The notes under the pieces were generated by a model, which was not told the DNA's origin, ran no database searches, and worked only from the letters and a program-made list of their open reading frames with translations. Shown one piece after another: positions 9,879 through 19,802 of a stretch of DNA of 64,000 bases. Within the stretch, counting starts at the first letter, position 1. Each line of letters begins with the position of its first letter. The DNA is from Piscinibacter lacus (GTDB lineage: Bacteria; Pseudomonadota; Gammaproteobacteria; Burkholderiales; Burkholderiaceae_C), in the NCBI RefSeq assembly GCF_016735685.1, contig NZ_JAERRA010000001.1, positions 558,001 through 622,000 of the forward strand, written 5' to 3'. The position numbers and the translations under genes are program-made.

Positions 9879-11006
9879 TCAGAGCACGGTCTGGCGCAAG
9901 GCCGCGTCCAGGGCGGTCAGCACGCGCTGCTGGTTCTCGCCGAAGCGGGCCAGCTCCTGCTGGGCCTCGGCCTCATGCTGCTGCGCCAGGGCCTCGTCGC
10001 CGAAGGCGGCATGCAGCCGCGCAAGGCGGCCCAGCGCCACCGTGCGATCGTCCTGCGCGCAATCGTGCGCCGCCAGGGCGGCGGCCGAACGGTCGGCATG
10101 CCGGCGTGCGCCCTCGACATCGCCAAGCTGAAGCCGGCACCAGGCCCAGTCGCCCAGCAGCAGCGCCAGGTAGCGCTGCACGCCGTCGAGGCCGGGCTCG
10201 GCATCGAGATGGCGGCTGAACAGGGCATCGGCCTCGGCCCAGCGGCCCTGGGTGGTCAGGAGCTGGGCTTCCAGCAGCGGCGTGAGCTGCTGCAGGGCCT
10301 GGGCGCCGGTGCGGCGGTCGAAGTGCTCGCTGGACTGCGCGCTCATCACCGCCTGGCGGATGGTGCTGGAGCTTTCGGGCATCGGCGTGCCGAAGATCGA
10401 GGCCATGCGGCATTGGTTGCCGCTGGTCCAGGCGCGCGTGTACATCAGCGCGCTGAGCGTCTGCACATCGCCTTCGGCGCTGGCGTGCTGGTGGGCGCGC
10501 TGGTACCAGGGCTGGGCCAGGTCGACGCGGAAGGCGTAGTGGTAGTTCAGCGCGATCAGCATCGCCACCCGCGCCCGCACGCCATGCTGCTGCGGGGTGG
10601 ATTCCTGCAGGGCCTGGCTCAGCAGGCGCACCATGGGCTCGATCTCGTCATCGACGAAGGCCATCTGCGCCAGCCAGATCGCGCTCAGGGCGATCAGCGG
10701 GCGCAGCCGCGCGCGGTGCGCGAGGTCCATGGCCTGTGAGAAGGCGGTGCGGTGGCTGGTGTCGGCGCCGCGGTAGTAGCCCAGCGTGCCGTCGAGCAGC
10801 TTCAGCCAGATCTCCAGACCGGGCGCGGGATGGCGCTGGGCCTCGACCGCCAGGGCCTCGCGTTCCGCCGCAGCGCCGTCCATGTCGCCGAGGCGGGCGA
10901 GCAGGCAGGCCCGCTCAGCGCGCAGCATGGCGCAGGCGACCGGGTCGCGGGCCCGGATGATTTCGGTTTCCAGCCGCTGCTGCAGCCGCGAGGTGGGCGC
11001 GTTCAC
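9879..11006 (-). CDS. TPR-like helical protein of unknown function
   Basis: This 375-residue protein is rich in Ala, Leu, Arg and Gln, has no signal peptide or membrane segment, and has the regular helix-pair look of tetratricopeptide arrays. Examples are AERACLLARLGDMDGAAAE near residue 30 and LAQPWYQRAHQHASAEGD near residue 160. The open frame runs on far upstream through purC, but only the part from the GTG at 11006 looks like protein. That start is 11 bp past the purC stop, after a GAGGGG stretch. Co-transcription with purC is likely. I do not recognise a specific family or function. Confidence 0.75.
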   Translation of the reverse strand: MNAPTSRLQQRLETEIIRARDPVACAMLRAERACLLARLGDMDGAAAEREALAVEAQRHPAPGLEIWLKLLDGTLGYYRGADTSHRTAFSQAMDLAHRARLRPLIALSAIWLAQMAFVDDEIEPMVRLLSQALQESTPQQHGVRARVAMLIALNYHYAFRVDLAQPWYQRAHQHASAEGDVQTLSALMYTRAWTSGNQCRMASIFGTPMPESSSTIRQAVMSAQSSEHFDRRTGAQALQQLTPLLEAQLLTTQGRWAEADALFSRHLDAEPGLDGVQRYLALLLGDWAWCRLQLGDVEGARRHADRSAAALAAHDCAQDDRTVALGRLARLHAAFGDEALAQQHEAEAQQELARFGENQQRVLTALDAALRQTVL

Positions 11007-11017
11007 TGCCGCACCCC

Positions 11018-11932
11018 TCAGCGCGGACCGGTCAGCCGCTCCAGGGCCTCGCGGTAGGTGGCGGCGGTGGCCTCGGCGACTTCGGCCGGCAGCGTCGGCG
11101 CCGGGGCGCGCTTGTTCCAGGGCTGGCCGTCGATGCGCACCGATTCGAGCCAGTCGCGCACGCCCTGCTTGTCGTAGCTCGGCGGGTTGCTGCCCTCGGC
11201 ATAGCTGGCCAGGGGCCAGAAGCGCGAGGAATCGGGCGTCAGCACCTCGTCCATCAGGGTCAGGGTGCCGTGCTCGTCCAGGCCGAACTCGAACTTGGTG
11301 TCGGCAATGATGATGCCGCGTGTCAGCGCGTAGTCGGCGGCCTCGCGGTAGAGCTGGAGGGCGACGCGCCGCACGTCCTCGGCCCGCTCGCGGCCAATCA
11401 GGCCGGCCATGGTGTCGAAGTCGATGTTTTCGTCGTGGTCGCCCACCGCCGCCTTGGTCGCCGGGGTGAAGATGGGCTCGGGCAGCTTGCTGGCATTGCG
11501 CAGGCCGGCCGGCAGCTTCACGCCGCAGACGGCGCCGTTGTGCTGGTACTCCTTCCAGCCCGAGCCGGCCAGGTAGCCGCGCACCACGGCCTCGACGGGC
11601 AGGGGCTTCAGGCGCTTGACCAGCATCGAGCGGCCGCGCACCCGGGCCACCTCGTCGGCCGCCACCACGGCCTCCGGCGCCTCGCCGGTCAGGTGGTTGG
11701 GCACCACATGGCCGAGCTTGTCGAACCAGAACAGGGCCATCTGGGTGAGCAGCGCGCCCTTGCCCGGGATGGGCTGGTCGAGGATCACGTCGAAGGCGCT
11801 GAGCCGGTCGCTCGCCACCATCAGGATGCGGTCGTCGCCGACGGCATAGTTGTCCCGCACCTTGCCGCGCGCCAGCAGCGGCAGCGAGTGCAGGGGGGCG
11901 TCGTGGACGGCGGACGGGGGGGACAGGCTCAC
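11018..11932 (-). CDS. purC: Phosphoribosylaminoimidazole-succinocarboxamide synthase
   Basis: This 304-residue SAICAR synthase couples CAIR and aspartate using ATP. The start region [30 protein letters not shown] is the family signature. [31 protein letters not shown] and [14 protein letters not shown] follow in order. Its length is that of the long bacterial type. I chose the GTG at 11932, which lies 14 bp after the fba stop and has a GGAG ribosome binding site 8 bases upstream. The ATG-containing upstream part of the frame overlaps fba and is not protein-like. It is probably co-transcribed with fba. Confidence 0.95.
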   Translation of the reverse strand: MSLSPPSAVHDAPLHSLPLLARGKVRDNYAVGDDRILMVASDRLSAFDVILDQPIPGKGALLTQMALFWFDKLGHVVPNHLTGEAPEAVVAADEVARVRGRSMLVKRLKPLPVEAVVRGYLAGSGWKEYQHNGAVCGVKLPAGLRNASKLPEPIFTPATKAAVGDHDENIDFDTMAGLIGRERAEDVRRVALQLYREAADYALTRGIIIADTKFEFGLDEHGTLTLMDEVLTPDSSRFWPLASYAEGSNPPSYDKQGVRDWLESVRIDGQPWNKRAPAPTLPAEVAEATAATYREALERLTGPR

Positions 11933-11946
11933 GCGCGCGGCTCCGC

Positions 11947-13011
11947 TCAGGCGACGACCTGGGCCAGCTCGCCGCGGGCATAGGCCGCGGCGATGTCGAC
12001 CAGGCTGCGCGCCTTGATCTTGCCGGCCTGGCCTTCGCAGCCGAACTCCTGGTAGCGCGCCTTGCAGATGGCCTTGGCCGCTTCGCGGGCCGGCTTCAGC
12101 CATTCACGGGCGTCGAACTTGTCCGGATGCTCGGCCAGGAACTTGCGCACCGCGCCGGTCATGGCCATGCGGATGTCGGTGTCGATGTTGATCTTGCGCA
12201 CGCCGTGCTTGATGGCTTCCTGGATCTCGGAAACCGGCACGCCGTAGGTCTGCTTCATCTGACCGCCGTACTGGTTGATGATCGCCAGCAGCTCCTGCGG
12301 CACGCTGGAGCTGCCGTGCATCACCAGGTGGGTGTTGGGGATGCGGGCGTGGATTGCCTTCACGCGGCTGATGGCCAGGATGTCGCCGGTGGGCGGGCGG
12401 CTGAACTTGTAGGCGCCGTGGCTGGTGCCGATGGCAATCGCCAGCGCGTCGAGCTGGGTGGCCTTCACGAACTGGGCGGCCTCTTCCGGGTCGGTCAGCA
12501 TCTGGCTGTGGTCCAGCTTGCCCTCGGCGCCGATGCCGTCTTCCTCGCCGGCCTCGCCGGTTTCCAGGTTGCCCAGGCAGCCCAGCTCGCCTTCGACGGT
12601 GACGCCGACCTTGTGCGCCATCTCGACGACCTTGCGGGTCACCTCGACGTTGTAGTCGAAGGAGGCCGGGGTCTTGCCGTCTTCCTGCAGCGAGCCGTCC
12701 ATCATCACCGAGCCGAAGCCCAGGTCGATCGCGCCAGCGCAGACCTTGGGCGAGGTGCCGTGATCCTGGTGCATGACCAGCGGAATCTCCGGATAGGCCT
12801 CGACGGCGGCCTGGATCAGGTGCTTGATGAAGGGCTCGCCCGCGTACTTCCGCGCCCCGGCGCTGGCCTGCAGGATGACCGGCGCGCCGACCTCGGCGGC
12901 CGCCGCCATCACGGCCTGGACCTGTTCCAGGTTGTTCACGTTGAAGGCCGGGATGCCATAGCCGTTTTCGGCGGCATGGTCCAGCAGCTGGCGCATCGAG
13001 ACGAGGGGCAT
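11947..13011 (-). CDS. fba: Class II fructose-bisphosphate aldolase (Calvin-type subfamily)
   Basis: This zinc-dependent aldolase of 354 residues cleaves and forms fructose 1,6-bisphosphate. Metal-binding His residues lie in [10 protein letters not shown] and in later GTSHGAYKF and [26 protein letters not shown] is the typical loop of the class IIB/CbbA-like proteins. The C terminus [11 protein letters not shown] binds phosphate. With pyk and pgk a few kilobases away on the same strand it forms a loose glycolytic cluster. The gene heads the fba-purC unit, and the about 250 bp upstream should hold its promoter, although I see no clear hexamers. Confidence 0.95.
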   Translation of the reverse strand: MPLVSMRQLLDHAAENGYGIPAFNVNNLEQVQAVMAAAAEVGAPVILQASAGARKYAGEPFIKHLIQAAVEAYPEIPLVMHQDHGTSPKVCAGAIDLGFGSVMMDGSLQEDGKTPASFDYNVEVTRKVVEMAHKVGVTVEGELGCLGNLETGEAGEEDGIGAEGKLDHSQMLTDPEEAAQFVKATQLDALAIAIGTSHGAYKFSRPPTGDILAISRVKAIHARIPNTHLVMHGSSSVPQELLAIINQYGGQMKQTYGVPVSEIQEAIKHGVRKINIDTDIRMAMTGAVRKFLAEHPDKFDAREWLKPAREAAKAICKARYQEFGCEGQAGKIKARSLVDIAAAYARGELAQVVA

Positions 13012-13264
13012 GAGGACTCCGGAAGTCGAAAGAAAACGAAAGGGAAATGGACGGAATATGAATTCGCGGCGATTTTAGGCGGCCGGCCTCCCCTGCCGAG
13101 GCCGCGATCCGCGGCAGCGGGGCCGCAACACCGCATCCCGGGGGCGACATCATCGCGGCGAAGATGCCAAGCGGCCCCGCGGAGGCGGGCCTGACGGCCG
13201 TCGGCACGCCCCGGCGGAGCCGGCGGCCCGCTCGTCCTGCCCTGACCTTGCAAGGAGCTTCGCC

Positions 13265-14596
13265 GTGAACCCTGTGTCCGAGCTGGCGCCGCCCGATCCG
13301 CTGGAGCTCTGGCGTGCGCCCGGGCCCTTCCTGCCCCCGACCCCGCCACAAGAGGCGGGCGATCCGCATCCCGCGGCCGGCCCGCTTGCCCGGCTGGAGC
13401 GCGTGTCGCTGCGCCTGGGCGCATTGATCTGGCTGCTGCTGCTGGTCGGCACGGCCGGCGGCGTGCTGCTGCCGCTGGCCCTCGGCCTGCTCATGCTGGC
13501 CTTGCGGCGCAGCGCCCGGCAGGACCGGGTCGCCCGCGAAGGCCTGCGGGTGCAGGCCCGCAGCCTGCCCGCCCTGCATGCGCGCTGGCAGGCCCTGGCC
13601 GGGCCCGCCGGCCCGCGCCAGCCGCAGCCCACCTTGTGGCTGATGCCGGCGCTGGAGACCGAGCCCGGCGAGCTTGGCCCGGCAGCGCGCGTGCTGCGCG
13701 GCGGCGAAGGGGGTGCGGTGCTGCTGCCGCGCGCCCTCGTCGATGCCCTGGCCGCGCAGCCGCAGGCCCTGGATTTCCACCTCGGCCGCGCCCTGGCCCG
13801 GCTGCACCATGCGCCGGCCTGGGCCGAGCTGCTGCGCCTGCCGGCTCGCGCCTTGCCGCTGCTGGGCCCGGCGCTGGATCGCGCCCGCGAGGCCGCCGCC
13901 GACCGTGCCGGCCTGCACGCCGTCGGCGGCGACCGCGATCTGGCCGCCCGCGCCCTGCTGGCGCCGGTGCTGGGCACGCTGCCGGCCCGCGCCCCGGCGC
14001 CGGACGAGGACGAGCCCTCCGTGCCCGGCCTGCTGGCCGCCTACCAGGCCCTGCGCGCGCCGGGCCGATCGCTGCAGGCCCGGCTGGCCGCGCTGCACGA
14101 TTGGCCCGACCCGGGCCCGGCACCGCAGCCCGTGGCCTGGGCCCTGGCCCTGTTCACCCCGCATCCCGGCCGGGCGCCGGCCTGGGCCAGCCTGGCGGTC
14201 GGCGCAGCCGCGCTGCTGCTGCTGGCGGCCGCGCAGCCGGTGCTCGACGACCGTGCGGTGCGTCAGCGCCTGGCGCTCGCACATGAAGCGGCCCAGCCGG
14301 TGGCCGCCGCCGTCAGCGCCTACCACCGCCGCCACGGCCAGGGGCCGGCCGGCCTGGGCACGCTCGGCCTGCCCTCGGAGCTGCCGGGCCGCCTCGGCCG
14401 GATCGAGCTGGATGCTGCCAGCCTGGTGCTGACCCTGAGTACGCCCGACGGCATCCTGCTGCTGGAGCCGCGCCTGCGCACCGCCCAGGGCCTGCGCTGG
14501 TTCTGCGTGCCCGGCCCCGGCCTGGCCTTGCGCCAGGCGCCGGCCGCATGCCGTGGCGAGGGTCCGGTCTGGCCGGCGATCCCGCCCGGCCGCTGA
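13265..14596 (+). CDS. Membrane protein resembling a degenerate M48 peptidase with a pilin-like tail
   Basis: This is a 443-residue protein. A GTG start with AAGGAG 7 bases upstream decides its beginning. A hydrophobic hairpin spans about residues 50-80, and another membrane segment lies at 308-323. Between them the order of elements follows M48 metallopeptidases. However, the zinc helix HExxH is replaced by FHLGRALARLHH (171-182), and the second zinc-ligand helix is reduced to AREAAADRAGL (207-217). After the last membrane segment, VSAYHRRHGQGPAGLGTLGLP (350-370) looks like the start of a minor-pilin globular domain. An inactive peptidase scaffold is my inference. It converges on pyk. Confidence 0.6.
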   Translation: MNPVSELAPPDPLELWRAPGPFLPPTPPQEAGDPHPAAGPLARLERVSLRLGALIWLLLLVGTAGGVLLPLALGLLMLALRRSARQDRVAREGLRVQARSLPALHARWQALAGPAGPRQPQPTLWLMPALETEPGELGPAARVLRGGEGGAVLLPRALVDALAAQPQALDFHLGRALARLHHAPAWAELLRLPARALPLLGPALDRAREAAADRAGLHAVGGDRDLAARALLAPVLGTLPARAPAPDEDEPSVPGLLAAYQALRAPGRSLQARLAALHDWPDPGPAPQPVAWALALFTPHPGRAPAWASLAVGAAALLLLAAAQPVLDDRAVRQRLALAHEAAQPVAAAVSAYHRRHGQGPAGLGTLGLPSELPGRLGRIELDAASLVLTLSTPDGILLLEPRLRTAQGLRWFCVPGPGLALRQAPAACRGEGPVWPAIPPGR

Positions 14597-14615
14597 GCTG
14601 CGCGGACCGGCCCCC

Positions 14616-14635
14616 GGCCGGCCCGCCTGCCGGCC
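14616..14635. terminator. Hairpin between two convergent genes
   Basis: A 7-bp stem, GGCCGGC with GCCGGCC, and a 6-base loop lie in the 39-bp gap between the gene ending at 14596 and the pyk stop codon. It could end transcription in both directions, but there is no T-run. Confidence 0.45.
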
Positions 14636-16066
14636 TCAGGCCACCCGCATCACCTTGAGCATGTTGGTGCCGCCCGGGCGGCCCATCGGCTCGCCGATGG
14701 TGATGGCATAGGTGTCGCCCGACTTCAGCAGCCCGCGCTCGACCAGGATCTGCTCGGCCTTGGCCAGGGCCTGGTCGCGGTCGGTGCAGGCCTCCATCAG
14801 GATGGGCTGCACATTGCGGAAGAGCGCCATGCGGCGCTGGCTGGCGAGCTGCGAGGTCAGCGCGACGATCGGCACCTTGATCTTGTGCCGGCTCATCCAA
14901 AGCGCGGTCGAGCCCGATTCGGTCAGTGCGACGATGGCCTTGCAGTCCAGGTGCTCGGCGGTGAACAGCGCGCCCATCGCGATGCTCTGGTCGATGCGGG
15001 TGTAGTGGCGCTGGCTGAAGTCGGTGTCGAGCTGGGCCTCCTCGGCGCGCTCGGCCTCGGCGGCGATGGCGGCCATCTGCTCGATGGTCTCCAGCGGGTA
15101 CTTGCCGGCGGCGGTCTCGGCGCTGAGCATGACGGCGTCGGTGCCGTCGAGCACGGCATTGGCCACGTCGCTGACCTCGGCCCGCGTCGGCACCGGGTTG
15201 ACGATCATCGACTCCATCATCTGCGTCGCGGTGATGACCAGCTTGTCCAGCGCGCGGGCGCGCTTGATCATCTTTTTCTGCAGCGCCGGCACCGCGGCAT
15301 TGCCGACCTCGACGGCCAGGTCACCGCGGGCGACCATGATCCCGTCGCTGGCCAGCAGGATCTCGTCGAGCAGCGGAATCGCCTCGCTGCGCTCGATCTT
15401 GGCGATCAGTGCCGCGCGGTGCTCGATCGGCTCGCCGGCCACGTCGGCTAGCTGCCGGGCCAGGATCATGTCGGAGGCGCTCTTCGGGAAGCTGACCGCC
15501 AGGTAGTCGCAGCGGATCGCCACGGCGGTCTTCAGGTCCTCCATGTCCTTGGCCGTCAGGGCCGGCGCGGTCAGGCCGCCGCCGAGCTTGTTGATGCCCT
15601 TGTTGTTCGACAGCTCGCCGCCGAGCTTCACCACGGTGTGCACCGCCTCGCCGGCCACATGGTCGACGGTCAGCACGATCAGGCCGTCGTTCAGCAGCAG
15701 GGTGTCGCCGGCCTTCACGTCGCGCGGCAGGCTCTTGTAGTCCAGGCCCACGGCCTGCACGTCGCCGGGCACCTTGCGGCCGGCGTCCAGCACGAAGGCG
15801 GCGCCGCGTTCCAGCATCACCTTGCCCTCGGCGAACTTGCCGACGCGGATCTTGGGGCCCTGCAGGTCGGCCATGATGGCCACTTCCTTGCCGACGCGCT
15901 GCGCGGCTTCGCGCACCAGGCGGGCGCGGTCGATGTGGTCCTGGGCCGTGCCGTGCGAGAAGTTCAGGCGCACGATGTCCACCCCTCCGCGCAGCATGCT
16001 CTCAAGCACCTCGGGCGAGGACGAGGCGGGGCCGAGGGTGGCGACGATCTTGGTGGCGCGGGTCAT
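14636..16066 (-). CDS. pyk: Pyruvate kinase
   Basis: This 476-residue enzyme transfers phosphate from phosphoenolpyruvate to ADP, the last step of glycolysis. The start TKIVATLGPAS, VRLNFSHG, MADLQGPKIRVG and the catalytic MVARGDLAVE are all present, and the C-terminal domain ends with GEPMGRPGGTNMLKV. The open frame continues far upstream into pgk in a different reading. The real start is the ATG at 16066, with a GGAGA ribosome binding site 8 bases before it. It follows pgk by 95 bp on the same strand. Confidence 0.97.
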   Translation of the reverse strand: MTRATKIVATLGPASSSPEVLESMLRGGVDIVRLNFSHGTAQDHIDRARLVREAAQRVGKEVAIMADLQGPKIRVGKFAEGKVMLERGAAFVLDAGRKVPGDVQAVGLDYKSLPRDVKAGDTLLLNDGLIVLTVDHVAGEAVHTVVKLGGELSNNKGINKLGGGLTAPALTAKDMEDLKTAVAIRCDYLAVSFPKSASDMILARQLADVAGEPIEHRAALIAKIERSEAIPLLDEILLASDGIMVARGDLAVEVGNAAVPALQKKMIKRARALDKLVITATQMMESMIVNPVPTRAEVSDVANAVLDGTDAVMLSAETAAGKYPLETIEQMAAIAAEAERAEEAQLDTDFSQRHYTRIDQSIAMGALFTAEHLDCKAIVALTESGSTALWMSRHKIKVPIVALTSQLASQRRMALFRNVQPILMEACTDRDQALAKAEQILVERGLLKSGDTYAITIGEPMGRPGGTNMLKVMRVA

Positions 16067-16161
16067 GGGGGCTTGTCTCCGGTTTCTTGACATTCTGTTC
16101 GCGGGCCAGCGAGCGACGACCCCGGGCCGGCCCGCGGGCGGGCCCGGGGCGTGCCTGCGCC

Positions 16162-17355
16162 TCAGCCGGCGGCGCGTTTCTCCAGGATCTCGAAGGCCGG
16201 CAGGGTCTTGCCTTCCAGCACTTCCAGGAAGGCGCCGCCGCCGGTGGAGATGTAGCCGATGTCGCGCTCGATGCCGTACTTGGCGATGGCCGCCAGCGTG
16301 TCGCCGCCGCCGGCGATGCTGAAGGCCGAGGAGTGGGCGATGGCCGCGGCCAGGGTGCGCGTGCCGCCGCTGAACTGGTCGTACTCGAACACGCCGACCG
16401 GGCCGTTCCAGACCACCGTGCCGGCACGGGCGATGATGCCCGCCAGCTCGGCCGCCGTCTTGGGACCGATGTCGAGGATCAGGTCGCTGGGCTGCACCGC
16501 GTCGGCGGCCACCTTGTTCGCGCGGGCCAGGGCCGAGAACTCGTCGGCGACCACCACATCGACCGGGATCGGCACCGCGGCGCCGCGCTCGCTCATCATC
16601 GCGATGATGGCCTTGGCGTCCTCGACCAGGTCGGGCTCGGCTAGGCTCTTGCCGATCGGGTGGCCGGCGGCCAGCAGGAAGGTGTTGGCGATGCCGCCGC
16701 CGACGATGAGCTGGTCGACCTTGCTGGCCAGCGACTTCAGGATCGACAGCTTGGTCGAGACCTTGCTGCCGGCGACGATGGCCACCAGCGGCCGGGCCGG
16801 CTCGGCCAGGGCCTTGTTGATCGCGTCGATCTCGGCGGCCAGCAGCGGGCCGGCGCAGGCCACCGGCGCGTACTGGGCGATGCCGTAGGTGCTGCCCTCG
16901 GCGCGGTGCGCGGTGCCGAAGGCGTCGTGCACGAAGATGTCGCAGAGCGCGGCCATCTTGCGGGCCAGCTCCTCGCTGTTCTTCTTCTCGCCCTTGTTCA
17001 GGCGGCAGTTCTCCAGCAGCACCACCTCGCCGGGCTTGACCTCGACCCCGTCGACCCACTTGGCCACCAGCGGCACCGGGCGGCCCAGCAGCTCGGCCAG
17101 GCGCTCGGCCACCGGGGCCAGCGAGTCCTCGGGCTTGAACTCGCCCTCGGTCGGGCGGCCGAGGTGGCTGGTCACCATCACCGCGGCGCCAGCGTCCAGG
17201 GCCTGCTGGATGCAGGGCACGCTGGCGCGGATGCGGGTGTCCTCGGTGATGCGGCCGGCCTCGTCCTGCGGCACGTTCAGGTCGGCGCGGATGAAGACGC
17301 GGCGGCCGGCGACGCGGCCTTCGGCGATCAGGTCGGTGAAGCGAAGCACATTCAT
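16162..17355 (-). CDS. pgk: Phosphoglycerate kinase
   Basis: This 397-residue, full-length enzyme transfers phosphate from 1,3-bisphosphoglycerate to ADP. The N-terminal motif is FIRADLNVP, where most family members have [15 protein letters not shown] binds the substrate, [12 protein letters not shown] leads into the nucleotide domain, and [10 protein letters not shown] near the C terminus binds nucleotide. It precedes pyk on the same strand, so pgk-pyk is a likely operon in which two ATP-forming glycolytic steps are produced together. A long AT-rich stretch just upstream of the ATG (about 17356-17405) may form a leader shared with nothing else. Confidence 0.97.
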   Translation of the reverse strand: MNVLRFTDLIAEGRVAGRRVFIRADLNVPQDEAGRITEDTRIRASVPCIQQALDAGAAVMVTSHLGRPTEGEFKPEDSLAPVAERLAELLGRPVPLVAKWVDGVEVKPGEVVLLENCRLNKGEKKNSEELARKMAALCDIFVHDAFGTAHRAEGSTYGIAQYAPVACAGPLLAAEIDAINKALAEPARPLVAIVAGSKVSTKLSILKSLASKVDQLIVGGGIANTFLLAAGHPIGKSLAEPDLVEDAKAIIAMMSERGAAVPIPVDVVVADEFSALARANKVAADAVQPSDLILDIGPKTAAELAGIIARAGTVVWNGPVGVFEYDQFSGGTRTLAAAIAHSSAFSIAGGGDTLAAIAKYGIERDIGYISTGGGAFLEVLEGKTLPAFEILEKRAAG

Positions 17356-17410
17356 CGGAAAAACCTCTTTCGATTGGATGGAAGGGAATGGAGGAAAGGG
17401 AAAAGGGGGG

Positions 17411-17770
17411 CTAGCTGCCGAGGCCGAAACCCAGGCGCAGCAGCAGCATCACGGCCATGCCGACGACGATGGTGCCGAGCAGGCCGCCGCGCAGCAGGAA
17501 CCACAGGCCGGCGGCCAGCGCGGCCCAGAGCTGGGGCTCCAGCCAGGGCGCCTCGACCCACTGGCCCTGGCGCATCAGCACCTCGGGCAGCACCACTGCG
17601 GCCAGCGCAGCCACCGGCGCATAGCGCAGGCCGCGCTGCACGGCCGGGGGCAAGCGCAGTTCGCGCTCGGACAGGAAGAAGAAGCCGCGCGTGATCACCG
17701 TGATCAGCGTCAGGCCCCCGAAGGCGAGCAGGGCTTCGCCGAGGCTGAGCAGGGGGGCGCCCGGGCTCAT
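17411..17770 (-). CDS. azlD: AzlD-family branched-chain amino acid export subunit
   Basis: This 119-residue protein has four predicted membrane segments. The segment [17 protein letters not shown] near the start and the basic [16 protein letters not shown] stretch are typical of AzlD. AzlD proteins work with AzlC to export branched-chain amino acids. It is 6 bp downstream of azlC, which supports the pairing. Which amino acid it exports cannot be read from the sequence. Confidence 0.88.
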   Translation of the reverse strand: MSPGAPLLSLGEALLAFGGLTLITVITRGFFFLSERELRLPPAVQRGLRYAPVAALAAVVLPEVLMRQGQWVEAPWLEPQLWAALAAGLWFLLRGGLLGTIVVGMAVMLLLRLGFGLGS

Positions 17771-17776
17771 GCGGAT

Positions 17777-18559
17777 TCAGCGCAGGGTCGGCTTGGCCGG
17801 GCGCGGCACCAGGCGCTCGGCCAGCAGGCCCAGGGCCACGGCCGCGAAGATGGCCGTGACGATGTTCAGCCGGAAGGGCAGGGCATAGGCCGCGACCGCC
17901 GCTAGGCCCGCGGCCCCGGCGGCCAGGCCGGTGGTCCAGTCGCGCACCAGGCCCATCAGCAGGCCGAACAGGGCCAGCGTGCCGGCAAAGCCCAGGCCCC
18001 AGTGGGTGGGAATGCGCTCGGCGAGCAGGATGCCGCTGATCGAAGCGGCCTGCCAGCACAGGTAGTTGGTGACGGCGGTGCCGGCGAAGTAGGCGCGCGC
18101 TTCATCCAGCGCGGCCGGATCCTCGGGCCGGATCGGCCGGCGTTCGAGCTGCTGCATGCACAGCACGTAGTTCACGTCGCCGGCCAGGTAGGCCGCAAGC
18201 ATCCGCCCGCGCAGCGGCAGGCCGATGAAGATCGGCCGCCAGCCGGCGCTGAAGATCACGAAGCGCAGGTTCACGCACAGCGCGGTGGCCCACAGCACGC
18301 CCAGCGGCGCACCGGCGGCCAGCAGCGGCAGGGCCGCAAGCTGCGCGCTGCCGGCGAAGACGGTCAGGCTCATCAGCAAGGCCAGCGGCACGCCCAGGCC
18401 GCCCTTGACCATGGCCACGCCGGTCACCAGCGCCCAGGCGGCGATGCCAAGCTGCGGCGCCACCATGTCCCGCACCCCGGCGCGAAAGGCCGGGTGACGC
18501 CATCCCCCGACCCAGGGCAGCGACCCGGTCGCGGCAGGGGGGAGAGCGTGCGGCGGCAT
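17777..18559 (-). CDS. azlC: AzlC-family branched-chain amino acid permease
   Basis: This is an inner membrane protein of about 260 residues with repeated hydrophobic segments. The family-typical SLTVFAGSAQLAALPLLAAG segment lies near the first third, and VNLRFVIFSAGW follows. It forms an exporter with AzlD. The open frame reaches 18685, but the first 42 residues are charged, unlike the family, and would crowd the gene ending at 18603. The ATG at 18559 (MPPHALPPA) is a better start. Confidence 0.88.
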   Translation of the reverse strand: MPPHALPPAATGSLPWVGGWRHPAFRAGVRDMVAPQLGIAAWALVTGVAMVKGGLGVPLALLMSLTVFAGSAQLAALPLLAAGAPLGVLWATALCVNLRFVIFSAGWRPIFIGLPLRGRMLAAYLAGDVNYVLCMQQLERRPIRPEDPAALDEARAYFAGTAVTNYLCWQAASISGILLAERIPTHWGLGFAGTLALFGLLMGLVRDWTTGLAAGAAGLAAVAAYALPFRLNIVTAIFAAVALGLLAERLVPRPAKPTLR

Positions 18560-18602
18560 GCCGCGATTGTCCCATCGGGCCCGGTAACGGGCTGACAGGG
18601 CC

Positions 18603-19046
18603 TCAGGACGCGTGGCGGGCGGGTTTGGCGCGGCCTTCTTCCAGCACCTCGTCCGGCCCGGCCTTGCCGGGGGCCGGCGCGCCATCGCTGCCGTGGCCGG
18701 CCTGGGCGGTCTCGGCCTGCCGGCTGCCGGGGCGCGGCACGGTCGGGGCCAGGGCCTCGATCTTGTTCTCGCGCATGTACTCGTCCATCTCGCGCCAGCC
18801 GGCGAAGACGGCCGCCCGCTGCGCCTTGGGGTTCAGCACGAAGCAATCTTCCAGCGCCCGCCCGGCATGCCGGCAGGCGCTGCCGATGGCCTGGCCGTCG
18901 GCCGCCTTGGCTTGATGCTGCTGCTCGGGGGATTCGATGCCCAGCCACTGGCAGCCGCCCAGCAGCAGGCCGAGGCCGATCAGGACGGCGCCCGGCCCGG
19001 CGCGGCGGCGCGAGGTCCGGGCGGAGGGGACAGGGCGGGAGGGCAT
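18603..19046 (-). CDS. Small lipoprotein of unknown function
   Basis: This 147-residue protein has an Arg-rich start, a hydrophobic segment and the lipobox LLGGC at about residue 32, so it is probably attached to a membrane outside the cytoplasm. The middle part, ACRHAGRALEDCFVLNP followed by FAGWREMDEYMRENKIE, reads as a compact conserved domain with two Cys that could form a disulfide. The C-terminal 50 residues are low-complexity Ala, Gly and Pro. I do not know its function. It lies between azlC and the glycine-zipper protein on the same strand. Confidence 0.75.
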   Translation of the reverse strand: MPSRPVPSARTSRRRAGPGAVLIGLGLLLGGCQWLGIESPEQQHQAKAADGQAIGSACRHAGRALEDCFVLNPKAQRAAVFAGWREMDEYMRENKIEALAPTVPRPGSRQAETAQAGHGSDGAPAPGKAGPDEVLEEGRAKPARHAS

Positions 19047-19144
19047 GGGCGGGGCGCGGGCTCAGGAGGTTCCTGGCTATCGGCCGCCCCGCCGGGGGCT
19101 TGAGGGTGCCGCCGCGCCGCGCCGGGGCGCCGCGCGGCCGGGCC

Positions 19145-19603
19145 TCAGTTCGGCGAGCGCGACACGCGGGTCGTGCCGCCGCTGCTGACCAGCACCACGC
19201 GGTCGCCGGGCCGGAAGGTTTCCTCGCCCTGGGCCTGGACGATGGCCCGGCGCTCGCCGTTCTTCAGTTGCACGATCAGCTCGACGGCGTTCTCGCGGGT
19301 GCCGAAGCGCTCGGCGGCATTGCCCGCCACCGCGCCGACGACCGCGCCCAGCACGCCGACAGCGACCGATTCACGCCGACCACCGACCGAGCTGCCGGCG
19401 ACCCCGCCGATCACCGCGCCCGTGGCCGCGCCGACGCCCGACTGGCTGCCCTCGACCGTCACCGGCCGGCTGCTGACGATGGTGGCGTCCTGCACCGAGG
19501 ACAGGCGTTGCGCGTCGCCGCGCTGGACGACGTCGGGGCTGGTGGTCGAGCAGGCGGCCAGGCCGAGGGCCAGCACGGAGGCGAGCAGGAGGGAGTGACG
19601 CAT
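19145..19603 (-). CDS. Glycine-zipper outer membrane lipoprotein (SlyB/Pcp-like)
   Basis: This 152-residue protein has a signal peptide ending in the lipobox LAAC. The central stretch GAATGAVIGGVAGSSVGG and the similar stretch after it form the glycine zipper of the SlyB/Pcp family. A beta-rich C-terminal domain (VELIVQLKNGERRAIVQ) follows. Such proteins sit in the outer membrane and help keep the envelope intact. The frame continues upstream to 19798, but the ATG at 19603 begins a proper signal peptide. The 199 bp up to the next gene show nothing I can name. Confidence 0.88.
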   Translation of the reverse strand: MRHSLLLASVLALGLAACSTTSPDVVQRGDAQRLSSVQDATIVSSRPVTVEGSQSGVGAATGAVIGGVAGSSVGGRRESVAVGVLGAVVGAVAGNAAERFGTRENAVELIVQLKNGERRAIVQAQGEETFRPGDRVVLVSSGGTTRVSRSPN

Positions 19604-19802
19604 GGCAGGGTCCGATCGTGGGGTCTGGGTGGGCGCTTCAACGCAGCGTGCGGCCCGGCGGCCGACGGACCGCGGGCCTGGACAGGCTGGGATACGCCCG
19701 GGCGGGCGAAGTTTCCGTCCGCCAGCCGAGCCGCGCGGTGCGCCGACGCGCAAAGAAGTGTGAAAGCTGACGCGCCGGCCGGCCCCGGCCGTTCGCACCT
19801 TC

